Source: WRGT01 sp942493035 (GTDB lineage: Bacteria > Spirochaetota > UBA4802 > UBA5550). Taken from it: 64,000 nucleotides of DNA. Position 1 is the stretch's first letter; the number at the start of each line of letters is the position of its first letter. Below the pieces are notes generated by a model, which ran no database searches, was not told where the DNA came from, and saw nothing but the letters and a program-made list of their open reading frames with translations. Of the stretch, positions 8,834-17,096 are shown piece by piece. The translations under genes were made by a program, and so were the position numbers. The stretch lies in assembly GCA_942493035.1 (NCBI GenBank), contig OW818666.1, positions 930,001-994,000 of the forward strand, written 5' to 3'.

Positions 8834-10702
8834 TTATTCTTCGTACATGCTGTCGATCTGAAGTGAGTATTTCTGACCGATAGCTTTACGTTTAAGTTTC
8901 ATAGTTGGAGTAAGCTCTCCCCCCTCCTGAGTCAGTTCGCTTGTAAGAAGAGTGAACTTCTTGATCTGCTCAACACGTCCAAGAGATTCAGTTCTTCGTG
9001 CTACGATCTCCTCGTACAGTTTTATAATCTGCGGATTTTTAACAAGCTCCTCTTTTGAACTGTATGTTATCCCGTTCTTTTTACAGTAGTCATCAAGTAT
9101 AATAAAGTTCGGAACAATCAGTGCTGATATATATTTTCTCCCTTCACCGATAGTTACAAACTGTTCCACGAATAGTTCGTCACCCATAAGAACTTCAATC
9201 TGCTGAGGAGATATATTCTTACCACCTGCAGTAATTATCAGGTCCTTGATTCTGTCTGTAATCTTTATATAAGAGAGCATGTCCCCGTGTTTCTCTTCTG
9301 TTATAATCTCGCCTACATCCTGAGTTTTAAACCAGCCGTCTTCGGTAAAACATGCCTTCGTCTCTTCAGGCTTCTTGTAGTAGCCGTTCATGCACATTCC
9401 CCCCTTGAGCTGAATCTCACCCTCATCGGACAATCTCGCCTGTACCATCTGAATCATCGGCCCGCAATATGCCGGTTTTCCTGTGTCTCTGTAACCTACA
9501 CAGACAGGGAAAAATTCTGTAAGGCCGAATCCCTGAATGATGTTTATACCGAATGCCTGAAAAAATTCATTGATGTCCGGAGCAAAGGCAGCTCCGCCGA
9601 TGTGATAAACCATACATCTCTCAGTTCCGAGTTTAGCACGGACTTTGCTGAATATAATTTTATCGGCAAGTTTGTATCTGAATCCGCTCTGACCCTTGCC
9701 AGTTGCAATTTTTTTTCTGTACTCTTCAATCCCTACTTTTGTTGCCCATGCAAAGAGTTTCTTCTTTATAGGAGAAGCTGTTTTCAATCCTTCATGAATA
9801 GTTCCGTAAACCTTCTCCCAGATACGGGGAACGCTTGTCATAAAATGCGGCTTTATGTGAGCCATTACATCTATGAACTGTTTCGGATCAGGGCAGTATG
9901 CAATCTTAACTCCTGAAGTCATGCATCCGTAAGACCACATCCTTTCAAAAACGTGACTCAGCGGGAGTATGGCAAGTGAAACTACATCTGTACTCGCTTC
10001 GGGGAATCTCATGTATGAGGGGAAAATTCCGTTCATAAAACTTCTGTGAGTATGAACCGCACCCTTCGGTTTTCCCGTTGTACCGGAAGTGTAAATAAGA
10101 GTGAGTATATCATCCGGATTTACATCCTGTAATCTTTTATCAAGCTCGGCATCATTAGTAAGAGTTTTACCCTTTGTAATAAGTTCGTCAAAGTGGATAC
10201 TGTCAGTTCCTTCGATCTTTGTATCGCTGTCGAATGCAACAATAAGTTTAAGAGATTTGCAATCTTTTATAATTTCCTTCGCCTTGTTGTACTGATCCTG
10301 ATCACCGGTAAAGATTATCTTCACATCGGCATCTGCTACAATATATTCTGCTTCATCTTTTGAATTAGTTGCGTAAATCGGAACAGATACTGCACGGGTT
10401 GCAAGAATCCCAAGGTCTGAAATTGCCCACTCAGCTCTGTTCTGCGAAAATATTGCACACATCTCGCCGGGCTGAAGATTCATGTCAATGAGAGCTTTAG
10501 CAATAGCTTTAGTTTTATCACCAAGTTCGCTCCATTTAACCGATTCCCATTCACCTTTTTTGTTTTTCTGGGTCAGAGCATCGCTGTCTTTAAACTTCTC
10601 CGCACGTTTGAGCATCATATAGGCGAGAGTTTTATTCTCTTTAAGGTATTCTTCAAAATCTTTCTGCCAGTCTCTTTTTGATTCATAAAGCGGCTGTACC
10701 AT
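8834..10702 (-). CDS. long-chain acyl-CoA synthetase (AMP-forming)
   Basis: A 622-residue adenylate-forming enzyme that activates fatty acids to acyl-CoA with ATP and CoA. The ATP-binding motif YTSGTTGKPKGAVHTH is at about residues 204-219, the second core motif is QGFGLTE, and the C-terminal motifs are GWFKTQDVGEI and DRIKDLIITAGGKNISPQQIE split over the hinge. The length and the insertion-free layout fit the FadD15/ACSL-type branch. The start has a strong GGAGGAA site. No signal peptide is present, so it acts in the cytoplasm or at the inner membrane face. With etfBA elsewhere in the window it fits beta-oxidation. Possible operator half-sites lie about 90 bases upstream. Confidence 0.92.
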   Translation of the reverse strand: MVQPLYESKRDWQKDFEEYLKENKTLAYMMLKRAEKFKDSDALTQKNKKGEWESVKWSELGDKTKAIAKALIDMNLQPGEMCAIFSQNRAEWAISDLGILATRAVSVPIYATNSKDEAEYIVADADVKIIFTGDQDQYNKAKEIIKDCKSLKLIVAFDSDTKIEGTDSIHFDELITKGKTLTNDAELDKRLQDVNPDDILTLIYTSGTTGKPKGAVHTHRSFMNGIFPSYMRFPEASTDVVSLAILPLSHVFERMWSYGCMTSGVKIAYCPDPKQFIDVMAHIKPHFMTSVPRIWEKVYGTIHEGLKTASPIKKKLFAWATKVGIEEYRKKIATGKGQSGFRYKLADKIIFSKVRAKLGTERCMVYHIGGAAFAPDINEFFQAFGINIIQGFGLTEFFPVCVGYRDTGKPAYCGPMIQMVQARLSDEGEIQLKGGMCMNGYYKKPEETKACFTEDGWFKTQDVGEIITEEKHGDMLSYIKITDRIKDLIITAGGKNISPQQIEVLMGDELFVEQFVTIGEGRKYISALIVPNFIILDDYCKKNGITYSSKEELVKNPQIIKLYEEIVARRTESLGRVEQIKKFTLLTSELTQEGGELTPTMKLKRKAIGQKYSLQIDSMYEE

Positions 10703-11075
10703 AATTTCCTCCGGGTTATTTAACTTTTTATTTATTATTAAAATCTCTCTTAAACTAATTTTTAGTCAAATACATTTTTTGTAATAATGTTCATTTTATT
10801 GAACGCGGTTCAGTGAGGAAATCATGCTGTTGAATATCAGTTTTCTCTCTGTCTCTTTAAAAATTCTCATCCTGGTATCACTTGTATAACTGGGAAATTA
10901 AAATAAGAAATTTGATTATGATAATGCTTTTTATTATATAACAAATGAAACAGGTTTCAGTGTTAATTAATCAGAATATATTTTAATGTGAAAATTTAAC
11001 ATTATAAATTAACACCGTAAGGGGGATAGTCGAGTTTTTTAAAAATCATTTTAAAATGCATATAAGGAGTATTAA
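10703..11075. other. AT-rich divergent promoter region
   Basis: This region separates the acyl-CoA synthetase and response regulator genes, which are transcribed away from each other. No repeat-family copy or small gene was seen. The one notable item is the GTTCA/TGAAC cluster at 10789-10814. Confidence 0.5.
10789..10814. promoter_or_regulatory. possible operator: GTTCA-N6-TGAAC then GTTCA
   Basis: An inverted pair GTTCA (10789-10793) and TGAAC (10800-10804) is followed by another GTTCA (10808-10812). Similar half-sites in inverted orientation precede the TetR gene at 32419. Binding by that regulator is only an inference. Confidence 0.3.
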
Positions 11076-11810
11076 ATGAATACTGTAATTATCATAGATG
11101 ACGATAAAACAACTCTTGATATTCTTGAAAGCCAGCTCAGTTCTTTCGGATATAACATTATTATTGAAAAACATCCTGCCCGGGGTGTCGAGCTTGCAAA
11201 AGAGTTTTCACCTGAAGTCATACTTCTTGATCTGAATATGCCTGATATGAACGGTTTTGAAGTGATGAAGATTCTGCGGAAAGATAAGCTGACAAAGGAG
11301 ATCCCTGTTGTTATTCTCACTGTAAATAAGGATAAAGAAACAGTAGTTGATGCAATGAGGTCTGGGGCAATTGATTATGTAGTAAAGCCTTATAATCTCG
11401 ATAAACTTAATATGAAGATAAAATCAGCGATTACTCATGGTATTAATAGAAAACAACGGAATATCGAGGCATTGATTGAAATTGCTCATAAAGGCGAAAG
11501 CGCTTTAATTATTCTGAGAGGAGGAATCAGAGATGATGAATTCCGCAATGCTTTTAAAACCATGTTTACTCCATTTTTTATGAAAACAATTCAAGGCAGA
11601 ATCTGCATCTTCGATATAAAGGAGATGAAAGATTTTAATGATGATGATGTTAAAGAGTTTATGAAGGTATTATCGTTGTTCAGTGCATCAAAAATAAAGG
11701 TCGTGACCGGGAAACAGTATGGACAGATAGTAAGCAGCTTTGATATAGATGACAATGTAGAGCTATTCCTCTCTTTCGGGGATTTAGATGTGGCAATGAA
11801 TCTAAAATAA
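11076..11810 (+). CDS. response regulator, REC plus STAS-like C-terminal region
   Basis: A 244-residue protein. Residues 1-120 are a receiver domain: acidic pocket DDD at 8-10, phospho-acceptor Asp52 in LLDLNMPDMNG, Thr82, and Lys104 in VVKPYN. Residues about 125-244 have no DNA-binding motif. The alternating pattern, with GRICIFDIKEMKDFNDDDVK and a following KVVTG strand, resembles a STAS-type alpha/beta domain, so the output may be protein-protein contact in a sigma or anti-sigma network. The window also holds a separate STAS protein and a GHKL kinase. The ribosome site AAGGAG precedes the ATG. No cognate kinase is adjacent. Confidence 0.85.
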   Translation: MNTVIIIDDDKTTLDILESQLSSFGYNIIIEKHPARGVELAKEFSPEVILLDLNMPDMNGFEVMKILRKDKLTKEIPVVILTVNKDKETVVDAMRSGAIDYVVKPYNLDKLNMKIKSAITHGINRKQRNIEALIEIAHKGESALIILRGGIRDDEFRNAFKTMFTPFFMKTIQGRICIFDIKEMKDFNDDDVKEFMKVLSLFSASKIKVVTGKQYGQIVSSFDIDDNVELFLSFGDLDVAMNLK

Positions 11811-11879
11811 GTCGCATCATTTACTGATTATTAAAAATCGGACAAGCCAGCCAGATAATAAGTACTCAGAAATTCCTGA

Positions 11880-11981
11880 TGTATTTATACTTTCAAATAT
11901 TTTAATACGCCTGCTATCGGTTATGATGCCCAGTCATTTTTTGCCGGCGTGGTATCTGACTTGAAAAACAGAGGTATGTAG
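11880..11981 (+). pseudogene. possible C-terminal remnant of a secreted lipase
   Basis: A short open frame ending at TAG 11979-11981 encodes YFNTPAIGYDAQSFF followed by SDLKNRGM. This closely parallels the C-terminus of the intact lipase at 29097-29987, which reads FFGITPGFDAPQFY then ADLKGRGF and ends. Upstream, the frame hits a stop at 11877 and I could not find the catalytic part in the other frames. It is therefore probably a decayed tail of a second lipase gene; chance similarity over about 28 residues is possible but unlikely. Confidence 0.45.
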
Positions 11982-12027
11982 AAAGTTTTTTTAATTTCTT
12001 TTATTTAAAGAAGATGTTTAGTATTCA

Positions 12028-12067
12028 AAACTCTAACTGCACTTATCTGGTGTAATTAGAGTTTTTT
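12028..12067. terminator. hairpin with T-run
   Basis: AAAACTCTAA and its complement TTAGAGTTTT flank a loop of about 18 bases, followed by more T. It lies downstream of the response regulator and lipase remnant and could end transcription in either direction. Confidence 0.4.
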
Positions 12068-12309
12068 CAGTCAGAGAAAATATCAGCCTCCGGATTATCC
12101 CCGCAGTATAGCATTAAAAAAATACTAATTATATTCTTCAAAAAATTGTAATGTAATCCGGTTTTGCTTAGTTTATTTCTACAGATTTTTTATTATCAGG
12201 AATATCAGCAGAAAAGATAATTTTTTCTTGCATCATTAATGCTCCTGTTGAAATTCATATATATCAATGATTATTAAAAGTCTGATTTTTTGGTTAATCA
12301 CGACTTAAG

Positions 12310-12387
12310 GTAAGTATTCATGAACTTGTGGAAAAATTATTCTCCGCCGCGGTGGAGATAGAATGCCGCCGGTCTATGGTAACTTAC
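12310..12387. repeat. repeat family B, copy 2
   Basis: Terminal inverted repeats GTAAGTATTCATGAACTTG and, at the far end, ATGGTAACTTAC enclose a central hairpin TCTCCGCC-GC-GGTGGAGATA. It ends 38 bases upstream of the cas6e start codon. Confidence 0.75.
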
Positions 12388-12425
12388 GATAAAAAGATTC
12401 AATCAATAAATAAACAGGTGAATTT

Positions 12426-13073
12426 ATGTATATCTCAAAAGTCTATGTTGATGTTAAAATTCCGGCGGTTCTCCATGATCTCAGCAGCCTTCACTTTTTC
12501 CACGATACTTTGAAAAAAATCTCCCGTGGCGGTGCACCTCTTTATCGTATCGATAATGTTCCACTGGATCAGACAGGTTATGTACAGCCTGTAGTTCTGA
12601 TTTCAGAAAAAAAGCCTGAAATCAGTGATATAAAGATTCCGGCAGGATATGTCGCAAAGATTGAAACATTTGAATACGATATCCCCGTAAGAAACGGAAT
12701 GGTTTATAAATTTTATATGAAGGCAAATCCATCTGTGAAAATTTTCTTTAAACATTCAGATCTCGAAACAGAAGAGAGCTGGGGAAAATGGCTCGAGTCA
12801 GAGGGTTATGTGAACGGATTTGAAGTTGTTGATTCAAAAACTTTTGATGACGGATATGTTACATGTGCCGAAAAGAGTGCAAAATTTCTTGCTGTAATAT
12901 TTGAAGGTTCAATGAAGATAACCGATGAAAAAAAATTCAGAAAAGCTCTTAACGGCGGAATAGGCCGTGGGAGAGAGTATGGTCTCGGTCTTTTATCTAT
13001 TGAAAGCTTCGGATGTAAAAACAGAAATATCGCTGAAGAGATGAAAGCTTCTCATGAGTCTCAGAACAACTGA
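12426..13073 (+). CDS. cas6e: orphan Cas6e (CasE/Cse3) CRISPR RNA endoribonuclease
   Basis: A 215-residue protein with ribosome site AGGTG five bases before the ATG. It follows the Cas6e plan: N-terminal MYISKVYVD, central KFYMKANPSVK, then WLESEGYVNGFEV, LAVIFEGSMKITD and the C-terminal glycine-rich GGIGRGREYGLGLL (177-190). Cas6e cuts the hairpin repeats of type I-E pre-crRNA. The active-site His of the E. coli enzyme (His20, in a LYQLH context) aligns by eye with His23 here (LSSLH), so catalysis may be intact. No array, cas3, cascade subunit, cas1 or cas2 gene lies in the window. Its neighbours are a convergent DUF6873 gene and two repeat-B copies. It could be a leftover of a lost CRISPR locus, a trans-acting enzyme serving a distant locus, or a nuclease with other RNA targets. 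Confidence 0.8.
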   Translation: MYISKVYVDVKIPAVLHDLSSLHFFHDTLKKISRGGAPLYRIDNVPLDQTGYVQPVVLISEKKPEISDIKIPAGYVAKIETFEYDIPVRNGMVYKFYMKANPSVKIFFKHSDLETEESWGKWLESEGYVNGFEVVDSKTFDDGYVTCAEKSAKFLAVIFEGSMKITDEKKFRKALNGGIGRGREYGLGLLSIESFGCKNRNIAEEMKASHESQNN

Positions 13074-13101
13074 TTTTCCGGATTATGGGCTCTGACTCCG
13101 C

Positions 13102-13800
13102 TCAGATGAAAAAAATAGATCCAGCATCGAAGATTCTCTGATCCGAGAGAATCTTTATCTGCAATCCCCTTGAACCGATGAAATCTGTTATTCTTTCTCC
13201 ATCCGGGTGATCATTTATAGAACCTGTCAGATATATAGTGTCAAGAAATCTCCCTGAAGCTCCTCCGATAAAACCGCTGGAATAACCGGGGAGATCTATA
13301 TGCCCGGGAGCTATCAGCAGAGTGTCGAGACCTGCGTTCTTTGCGGCAGTATTTATCGATCTGTCAGATGTGACAATGCTGTTGTCATCAACAATCATTG
13401 TGGAGCATTTTGTGTATCCCTGTTTTGTCGCGGCAATTTCAATATTATTATTCTGCATATATTCCAGTATGGTTCTATCTGTAGAACCTTTTCTGTGAAG
13501 GGCAATTTGTCCTGTGCAGGCGATATTATAAGAAATATCTCCGGGATAATTTTTAGCCAGAGGCGTTGAGCATTGAATTATATTCACATACATTTCCACT
13601 GATTTTAAGAATAACGGATCAATTGACGGATGGACAAAAAGATTGTTATCGTGCAGGAACATCTGAATGTCGGGATGACCGGATAACGGAGTATCGACCA
13701 GTTCAGTAAGAGGTGCCGGTATAATTTCAAAACCGGCTTTTCGAAGATTACCCGTGATTTCTGCCGGTAATCGCGGATCTATAATTGCACATGGTCCCAT
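13102..13800 (-). CDS. DUF6873 (GME-fold) family protein
   Basis: A 232-residue protein matching the DUF6873 family, which has a fold like guanidino-group-modifying enzymes. Visible landmarks are HPDIQMFLHDNNLFVHPS, YPGDISYNIACTGQIALH, QGYTKCSTMIVDDNSIVTSD (Cys in KCST, a possible nucleophile position) and GYSSGFIGGASGRF. No signal peptide. Function is unknown for the family as far as I know. It converges on cas6e with a 28-base gap. The reading frame is full length compared with homologues I recall. Confidence 0.75.
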   Translation of the reverse strand: MGPCAIIDPRLPAEITGNLRKAGFEIIPAPLTELVDTPLSGHPDIQMFLHDNNLFVHPSIDPLFLKSVEMYVNIIQCSTPLAKNYPGDISYNIACTGQIALHRKGSTDRTILEYMQNNNIEIAATKQGYTKCSTMIVDDNSIVTSDRSINTAAKNAGLDTLLIAPGHIDLPGYSSGFIGGASGRFLDTIYLTGSINDHPDGERITDFIGSRGLQIKILSDQRIFDAGSIFFI

Positions 13801-13865
13801 AATTATATAGACTTTCCGTTGAGAATATTGTCAATACGATAATACCCTGACAGCATCGTATTTTT

Positions 13866-13950
13866 GTAAGTATTCAAAAACTTGCGGCTTAATTGCTTTC
13901 CGCTGCTCTAAAGGTGCGGTGGAGATAAGTTTTACCGGTTTATTGCCGAT
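13866..13950. repeat. repeat family B, copy 3
   Basis: Begins GTAAGTATTCAAAAACTTG, has the central pair CCGCTGCTC...GGTGCGGTGGAGATAAG and closes with TTTACCGGTTTATTG. With copy B2 it brackets the cas6e/DUF6873 segment. Confidence 0.7.
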
Positions 13951-13993
13951 AAGGTTTTTTGCAGGAATAATATTTACGACAACAAGCTCTAAT

Positions 13994-14022
13994 TTGACTA
14001 GTTTTATAATTATGTATATAAA
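13994..14022 (+). promoter_or_regulatory. sigma-70-type promoter for the ECF sigma operon
   Basis: TTGACT at 13994-13999 and TATAAA at 14017-14022 are spaced by 17 bases, close to the consensus. The start codon follows about 100 bases later, leaving a moderately long leader. Confidence 0.45.
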
Positions 14023-14125
14023 AAAAAGAGTGGATTAAAAACCGGCTATAAAAGATTAATGTGCGGAAAAAATCCCCATATTTTTCAATATAATACACTA
14101 TACTAAGGAAGTTGTAATTTTTGAA

Positions 14126-14653
14126 ATGTTTAAACTAAACAGGAAAAATTCAAAATTTATAGAGATTTACAGCAGCTATTATTCTCTTATTTTCGGATCG
14201 GTTTGCATGAGAATTAACAGCATTGATGATGCCGAGGATATCACTCAGGAGATCTTTACCAGATTCTTCAATAAAATTGATGAGGTTGAGAGCCCCAGAA
14301 AGTGGCTTCTCGGAACAATGAGAATGGTTCTTTTTGAATTTTACAAGAAGAAGAGAGATGACCTGCTGGATATAGACGACGTTTTCACTGATGTGAATCT
14401 GACATTTATAAACGGGATGAAGGATCAGAGGCTTATTATCAGCGATATACTTGAAGACGAATCCACTTTCGGGAATGATCAGAACAGATTGATTTTCGAA
14501 CTTGTAGCTATACAGAGATACACGATGGAAGAGGCGGCGAGAGAACTGGGACTAAGCAGAGATCAGATTAAATATAGATATGCAATTATCAATAAGAATA
14601 TTTTAACTTCGCTCCGTAAAAAGGGTATTACTAATTTAGAGGACCTGTTATGA
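14126..14653 (+). CDS. ECF-type RNA polymerase sigma factor
   Basis: A 175-residue sigma-70 family protein. Region 2 is at about residues 10-75 (DDAEDITQEIFTRFFNKID, then the core-binding RKWLLGTMRMVLFEFYKKK) and region 4 at about 120-165 (IQRYTMEEAARELGLSRDQIKYR, a helix-turn-helix; shown here in two parts: MEEAARELGLS and DQIKYRY). The size and lack of region 3 place it with the extracytoplasmic function group. Its stop overlaps the start of the next gene (ATGA), so the two are translationally coupled and the next protein may be its membrane partner. Confidence 0.85.
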   Translation: MFKLNRKNSKFIEIYSSYYSLIFGSVCMRINSIDDAEDITQEIFTRFFNKIDEVESPRKWLLGTMRMVLFEFYKKKRDDLLDIDDVFTDVNLTFINGMKDQRLIISDILEDESTFGNDQNRLIFELVAIQRYTMEEAARELGLSRDQIKYRYAIINKNILTSLRKKGITNLEDLL

Positions 14654-15345
14654 TAAATGAAGAACTTGTCGTCGAAAAACTTCTTTTGAAATTCCGATTT
14701 ACCGAACCGGTTCAGGTTCAGTACCGTGATTATATTGCATACTCTAAAAGAAAAAACCTGTCACGCATACTAAAAGAGAATAAAAATTATGGTGCCGCAA
14801 TCTGGGGCATCCTGATAATTTATATGCTTCTACGGAAACTCGGAATAACCGTGTCATTCTTTCAGGCTGCTGTCATATCAGGTGTCGCTGCGGCGGCGAT
14901 TGCGGTCACAGCATCAGCGGGAACAGTGAAACTGGTATCAATTACAACAGAGAAATACAGCAGATCGGAGGAGAGAGTTGTTGTTGATAAACCGGTTGAA
15001 GTATTACCCGGATTAACATCCGGCAAAAGCGCTGCTCTGATCAAGTTTACCGGTACAGATGGTACCGGGAATCTTAGCAGTATAGCAACATCTGTATTTA
15101 TGAGTACATTGAAAAAAGAGATTGGTGAAGCAAATATATCTTATGGAAACACAGCTGCTGATCAAAAATATATCATTACAGGATCTGTTGAAAAACTCCC
15201 CGACGGGTTTATGCTTACATCAAGAGTAATAGAAAAATCAACCCGTGTTATCATTCATATGGATATTAAAGAGATCTCCAGTGAAGAACAGCTCTATGAG
15301 GAATCACAAAAAATGGCCGGAAAAATTGCGGGAAAAATAAAATAA
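14650..15345 (+). CDS. membrane protein coupled to the sigma factor (possible anti-sigma factor)
   Basis: A 231-residue protein. Residues 1-48 are charged and cytoplasmic-looking, followed by two closely spaced hydrophobic stretches (about 49-60 and 70-95, rich in Ala/Val). The remaining 135 residues would be periplasmic. The C-terminal part (LSSIATSVFMSTLKKE, then KYIITGSVEKLPDGF and TSRVIEKSTRVI) resembles the alpha/beta core of CsgG/TolB-N-like domains that use a conserved ITGS strand. Position and topology fit an anti-sigma factor, but there is no ZAS Cys-His motif and no direct proof. The following gene also has a CsgG-like domain, which supports a shared envelope task. Confidence 0.6.
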   Translation: MINEELVVEKLLLKFRFTEPVQVQYRDYIAYSKRKNLSRILKENKNYGAAIWGILIIYMLLRKLGITVSFFQAAVISGVAAAAIAVTASAGTVKLVSITTEKYSRSEERVVVDKPVEVLPGLTSGKSAALIKFTGTDGTGNLSSIATSVFMSTLKKEIGEANISYGNTAADQKYIITGSVEKLPDGFMLTSRVIEKSTRVIIHMDIKEISSEEQLYEESQKMAGKIAGKIK

Positions 15346-15430
15346 ATAATTAATTATGTATCACATCCGCTCCGGCACCCGGGATAGCAGACCATTTTTA
15401 TATTATAAAAAAACAGGAATTGTTACTGAA

Positions 15431-16405
15431 TTGAAATTACAAAAAGCGGCTTTATATTTACTATCTATTATTATTTTAATATCAACAGTTACAGCTTCGG
15501 CTGCTGTCTCAGTCAAACCATCAATTGCAATCCTTGATCTAAGCCTTGGTAACGTAAGTGATGATGCCGGACAAATTATAAGAAATAAGATTGAATATTC
15601 ATTTTATAAATCGGGTAAATTCAATATACTGGAAAGAACCCGCCTCGATATGCTAAAGAAAGAGGCGCGTCTTTCGAAAGCAAATATCGCTTCAAAAGAA
15701 TATGCAATTGAGGCGGGAAAGATTCTTCCTGCTGAGTTTGTGATAATAGGGAGTATTACATACAACGTCCGGTACTATATTCATATCAACCTTGTGGATG
15801 TTAAAAGCGGATCTATTGTTTACTCCTTTGATAAAGATTTTGAATCTGAAAATATGATTTATAATGAAACTGAAACGATAAGAAGGGGAGTTGAGGATAA
15901 AATTTTTTCATCTTTACCCGATGAAAAAATGAAAGATGAAAAAAATAGTTTTTATCTCTCCGTACATTCCGGTTATATCCCCCCTTTAAGAAAAGCTGAA
16001 TTTTCAAGCGGAGGTTTTTTAATAGATGCTGAATTCGGATTAACAGATATTTTTTCATCCGGTATAAATGCAGGATTTTTTTCAGGTTACACTCATCTCT
16101 ATACAGATGGGATAATTAATTATGCATCAATAACACCTGTGATGATCACAACATCGTATATTTTTAGATTCTCACGTTTTGCAATTCTGCCTGGATTCGG
16201 AGCGGGGACTGCTTATATAACTATAGATAAAGAGACCGGAAGTAAGAGCGCCTTAGAACCATGTGCTTTTCTTTTTATTAAAGGTGATTTTTTCTTTACT
16301 GAGAATATTGCACTGGAGCTTTCCGCCGGCTACTATTCAATCTATGAACCTGCCGGGAATATAGATTTTTTTTCATTCACTGCGGGAGCAGCATCTTATT
16401 TCTGA
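15431..16405 (+). CDS. CsgG/FlgO-like domain protein with C-terminal beta-barrel
   Basis: The start is probably TTG at 15431, preceded by AGGAA and followed by a proper signal peptide (KLQKAALYLLSIIILIS, then TASA); an upstream ATG at 15356 would add 25 non-signal residues. About residues 30-175 form a CsgG-like domain (SIAILDL, then GKFNILERTRLDMLKKE and AEFVIIGSITY), as in curli secretion channel CsgG and related lipoproteins. The last 170 residues show alternating hydrophobic strands ending in aromatic F, typical of a small outer-membrane barrel. The fusion suggests an outer-membrane protein with a periplasmic nucleotide- or protein-interaction domain. It is the third gene of the sigma operon and a likely regulon member. 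A related CsgG-like protein is at 25868-26704. Confidence 0.65.
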   Translation: MKLQKAALYLLSIIILISTVTASAAVSVKPSIAILDLSLGNVSDDAGQIIRNKIEYSFYKSGKFNILERTRLDMLKKEARLSKANIASKEYAIEAGKILPAEFVIIGSITYNVRYYIHINLVDVKSGSIVYSFDKDFESENMIYNETETIRRGVEDKIFSSLPDEKMKDEKNSFYLSVHSGYIPPLRKAEFSSGGFLIDAEFGLTDIFSSGINAGFFSGYTHLYTDGIINYASITPVMITTSYIFRFSRFAILPGFGAGTAYITIDKETGSKSALEPCAFLFIKGDFFFTENIALELSAGYYSIYEPAGNIDFFSFTAGAASYF

Positions 16406-16410
16406 CAGAT

Positions 16411-17028
16411 TTAAATTTTAATTACCACTTTAAGGTACTCTCCAAAACCGTCCAGAATCATCTGAATACCGATTGTTGCAACAATCAATCCGGTTATCCG
16501 TATAAGAGCCCCCATAATATTATGCTTAGTTAAAGCACCTGTTATCCGTGGAGAAATCAGCATGATAAAAAGATTAACAGCAACTGCTGCGAGTATGGAT
16601 AACGCGGTGATGGTTATACCGTATTTTGCAGGGAAAGAGACTGCCGCGGTGATTGTAGCGGGTCCTGCTATCATCGGTGAAGCAAGAGGTACGATTGACA
16701 GATCTTCAAGTTTCTGTTTATGATTTAATTCAAAAAACAGACCTTTGTTCAGAGCTTCGAATCCTCTGAAAACAAGTACAATCCCCCCTGCAATTTTAAA
16801 TGAATATATCTGTATGTGGAAAAATTTTATCAGAAGAAAATTTCCAATAAAAGTAAAAGTCAGAAGTATAACCAGGGCAATGATTGAAGACCTTACAATA
16901 ATATGTTTCAAACCCGAAGCATCGATGTTTTCTTTTAACGTTGTTATAAGAAAAATTTTACTGATCGGATTTATCAGCGCAATAAGCGCAAGTGTACAGT
17001 CCAGGGCTGAGTATAAAAACTGATCCAA
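16411..17028 (-). CDS. MarC family integral membrane protein
   Basis: About 205 residues from a TTG start at 17028, selected because AGGAG lies six bases upstream; an ATG at 17079 gives a 17-residue extension without membrane character. Six transmembrane helices are visible. The MarC signatures are present: ALINPISKIFLI near the start and PLASPMIAGPATITA in mid-protein, with FKIAGGIVLVFRGFEAL between them. The family resembles LysE-like exporters; no substrate is firmly known. It converges with the CsgG-barrel gene (5-base gap) and is transcribed alone. Confidence 0.85.
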   Translation of the reverse strand: MDQFLYSALDCTLALIALINPISKIFLITTLKENIDASGLKHIIVRSSIIALVILLTFTFIGNFLLIKFFHIQIYSFKIAGGIVLVFRGFEALNKGLFFELNHKQKLEDLSIVPLASPMIAGPATITAAVSFPAKYGITITALSILAAVAVNLFIMLISPRITGALTKHNIMGALIRITGLIVATIGIQMILDGFGEYLKVVIKI

Positions 17029-17096
17029 TTGTATCTCCTGTAAATCTGATTTAATGATATGATAATTGCAGTACATCAATTATCAATCAGTAATTA

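Larger units (their letters stand above)
11811..12425. other. intergenic region with gene remnant, terminator and repeat B2
   Basis: From left to right it holds the lipase-like remnant, the hairpin at 12028-12067, AT-rich sequence and repeat B2 immediately before the cas6e gene. No other intact gene was recognised. Confidence 0.5.
13801..14125. other. intergenic region with repeat B3 and sigma-operon promoter
   Basis: Holds repeat B3 and, to its right, the promoter-like sequence at 13994-14022. No gene recognised. Confidence 0.5.

Noticed and set aside
9287..9916. 209-codon frame antisense to the acyl-CoA synthetase gene
   Set aside because: A shadow of a strongly recognised gene; Cys/Phe/Leu-rich translation and no plausible ribosome site.
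12168..12236. 22-codon frame on the minus strand with a GGAG site
   Set aside because: Too short to support without homology; the AT-rich context makes such frames likely by chance.
15356..15430. 25-codon N-terminal extension of the CsgG-barrel protein
   Set aside because: Lacks a ribosome site and breaks the signal peptide; TTG 15431 fits better.
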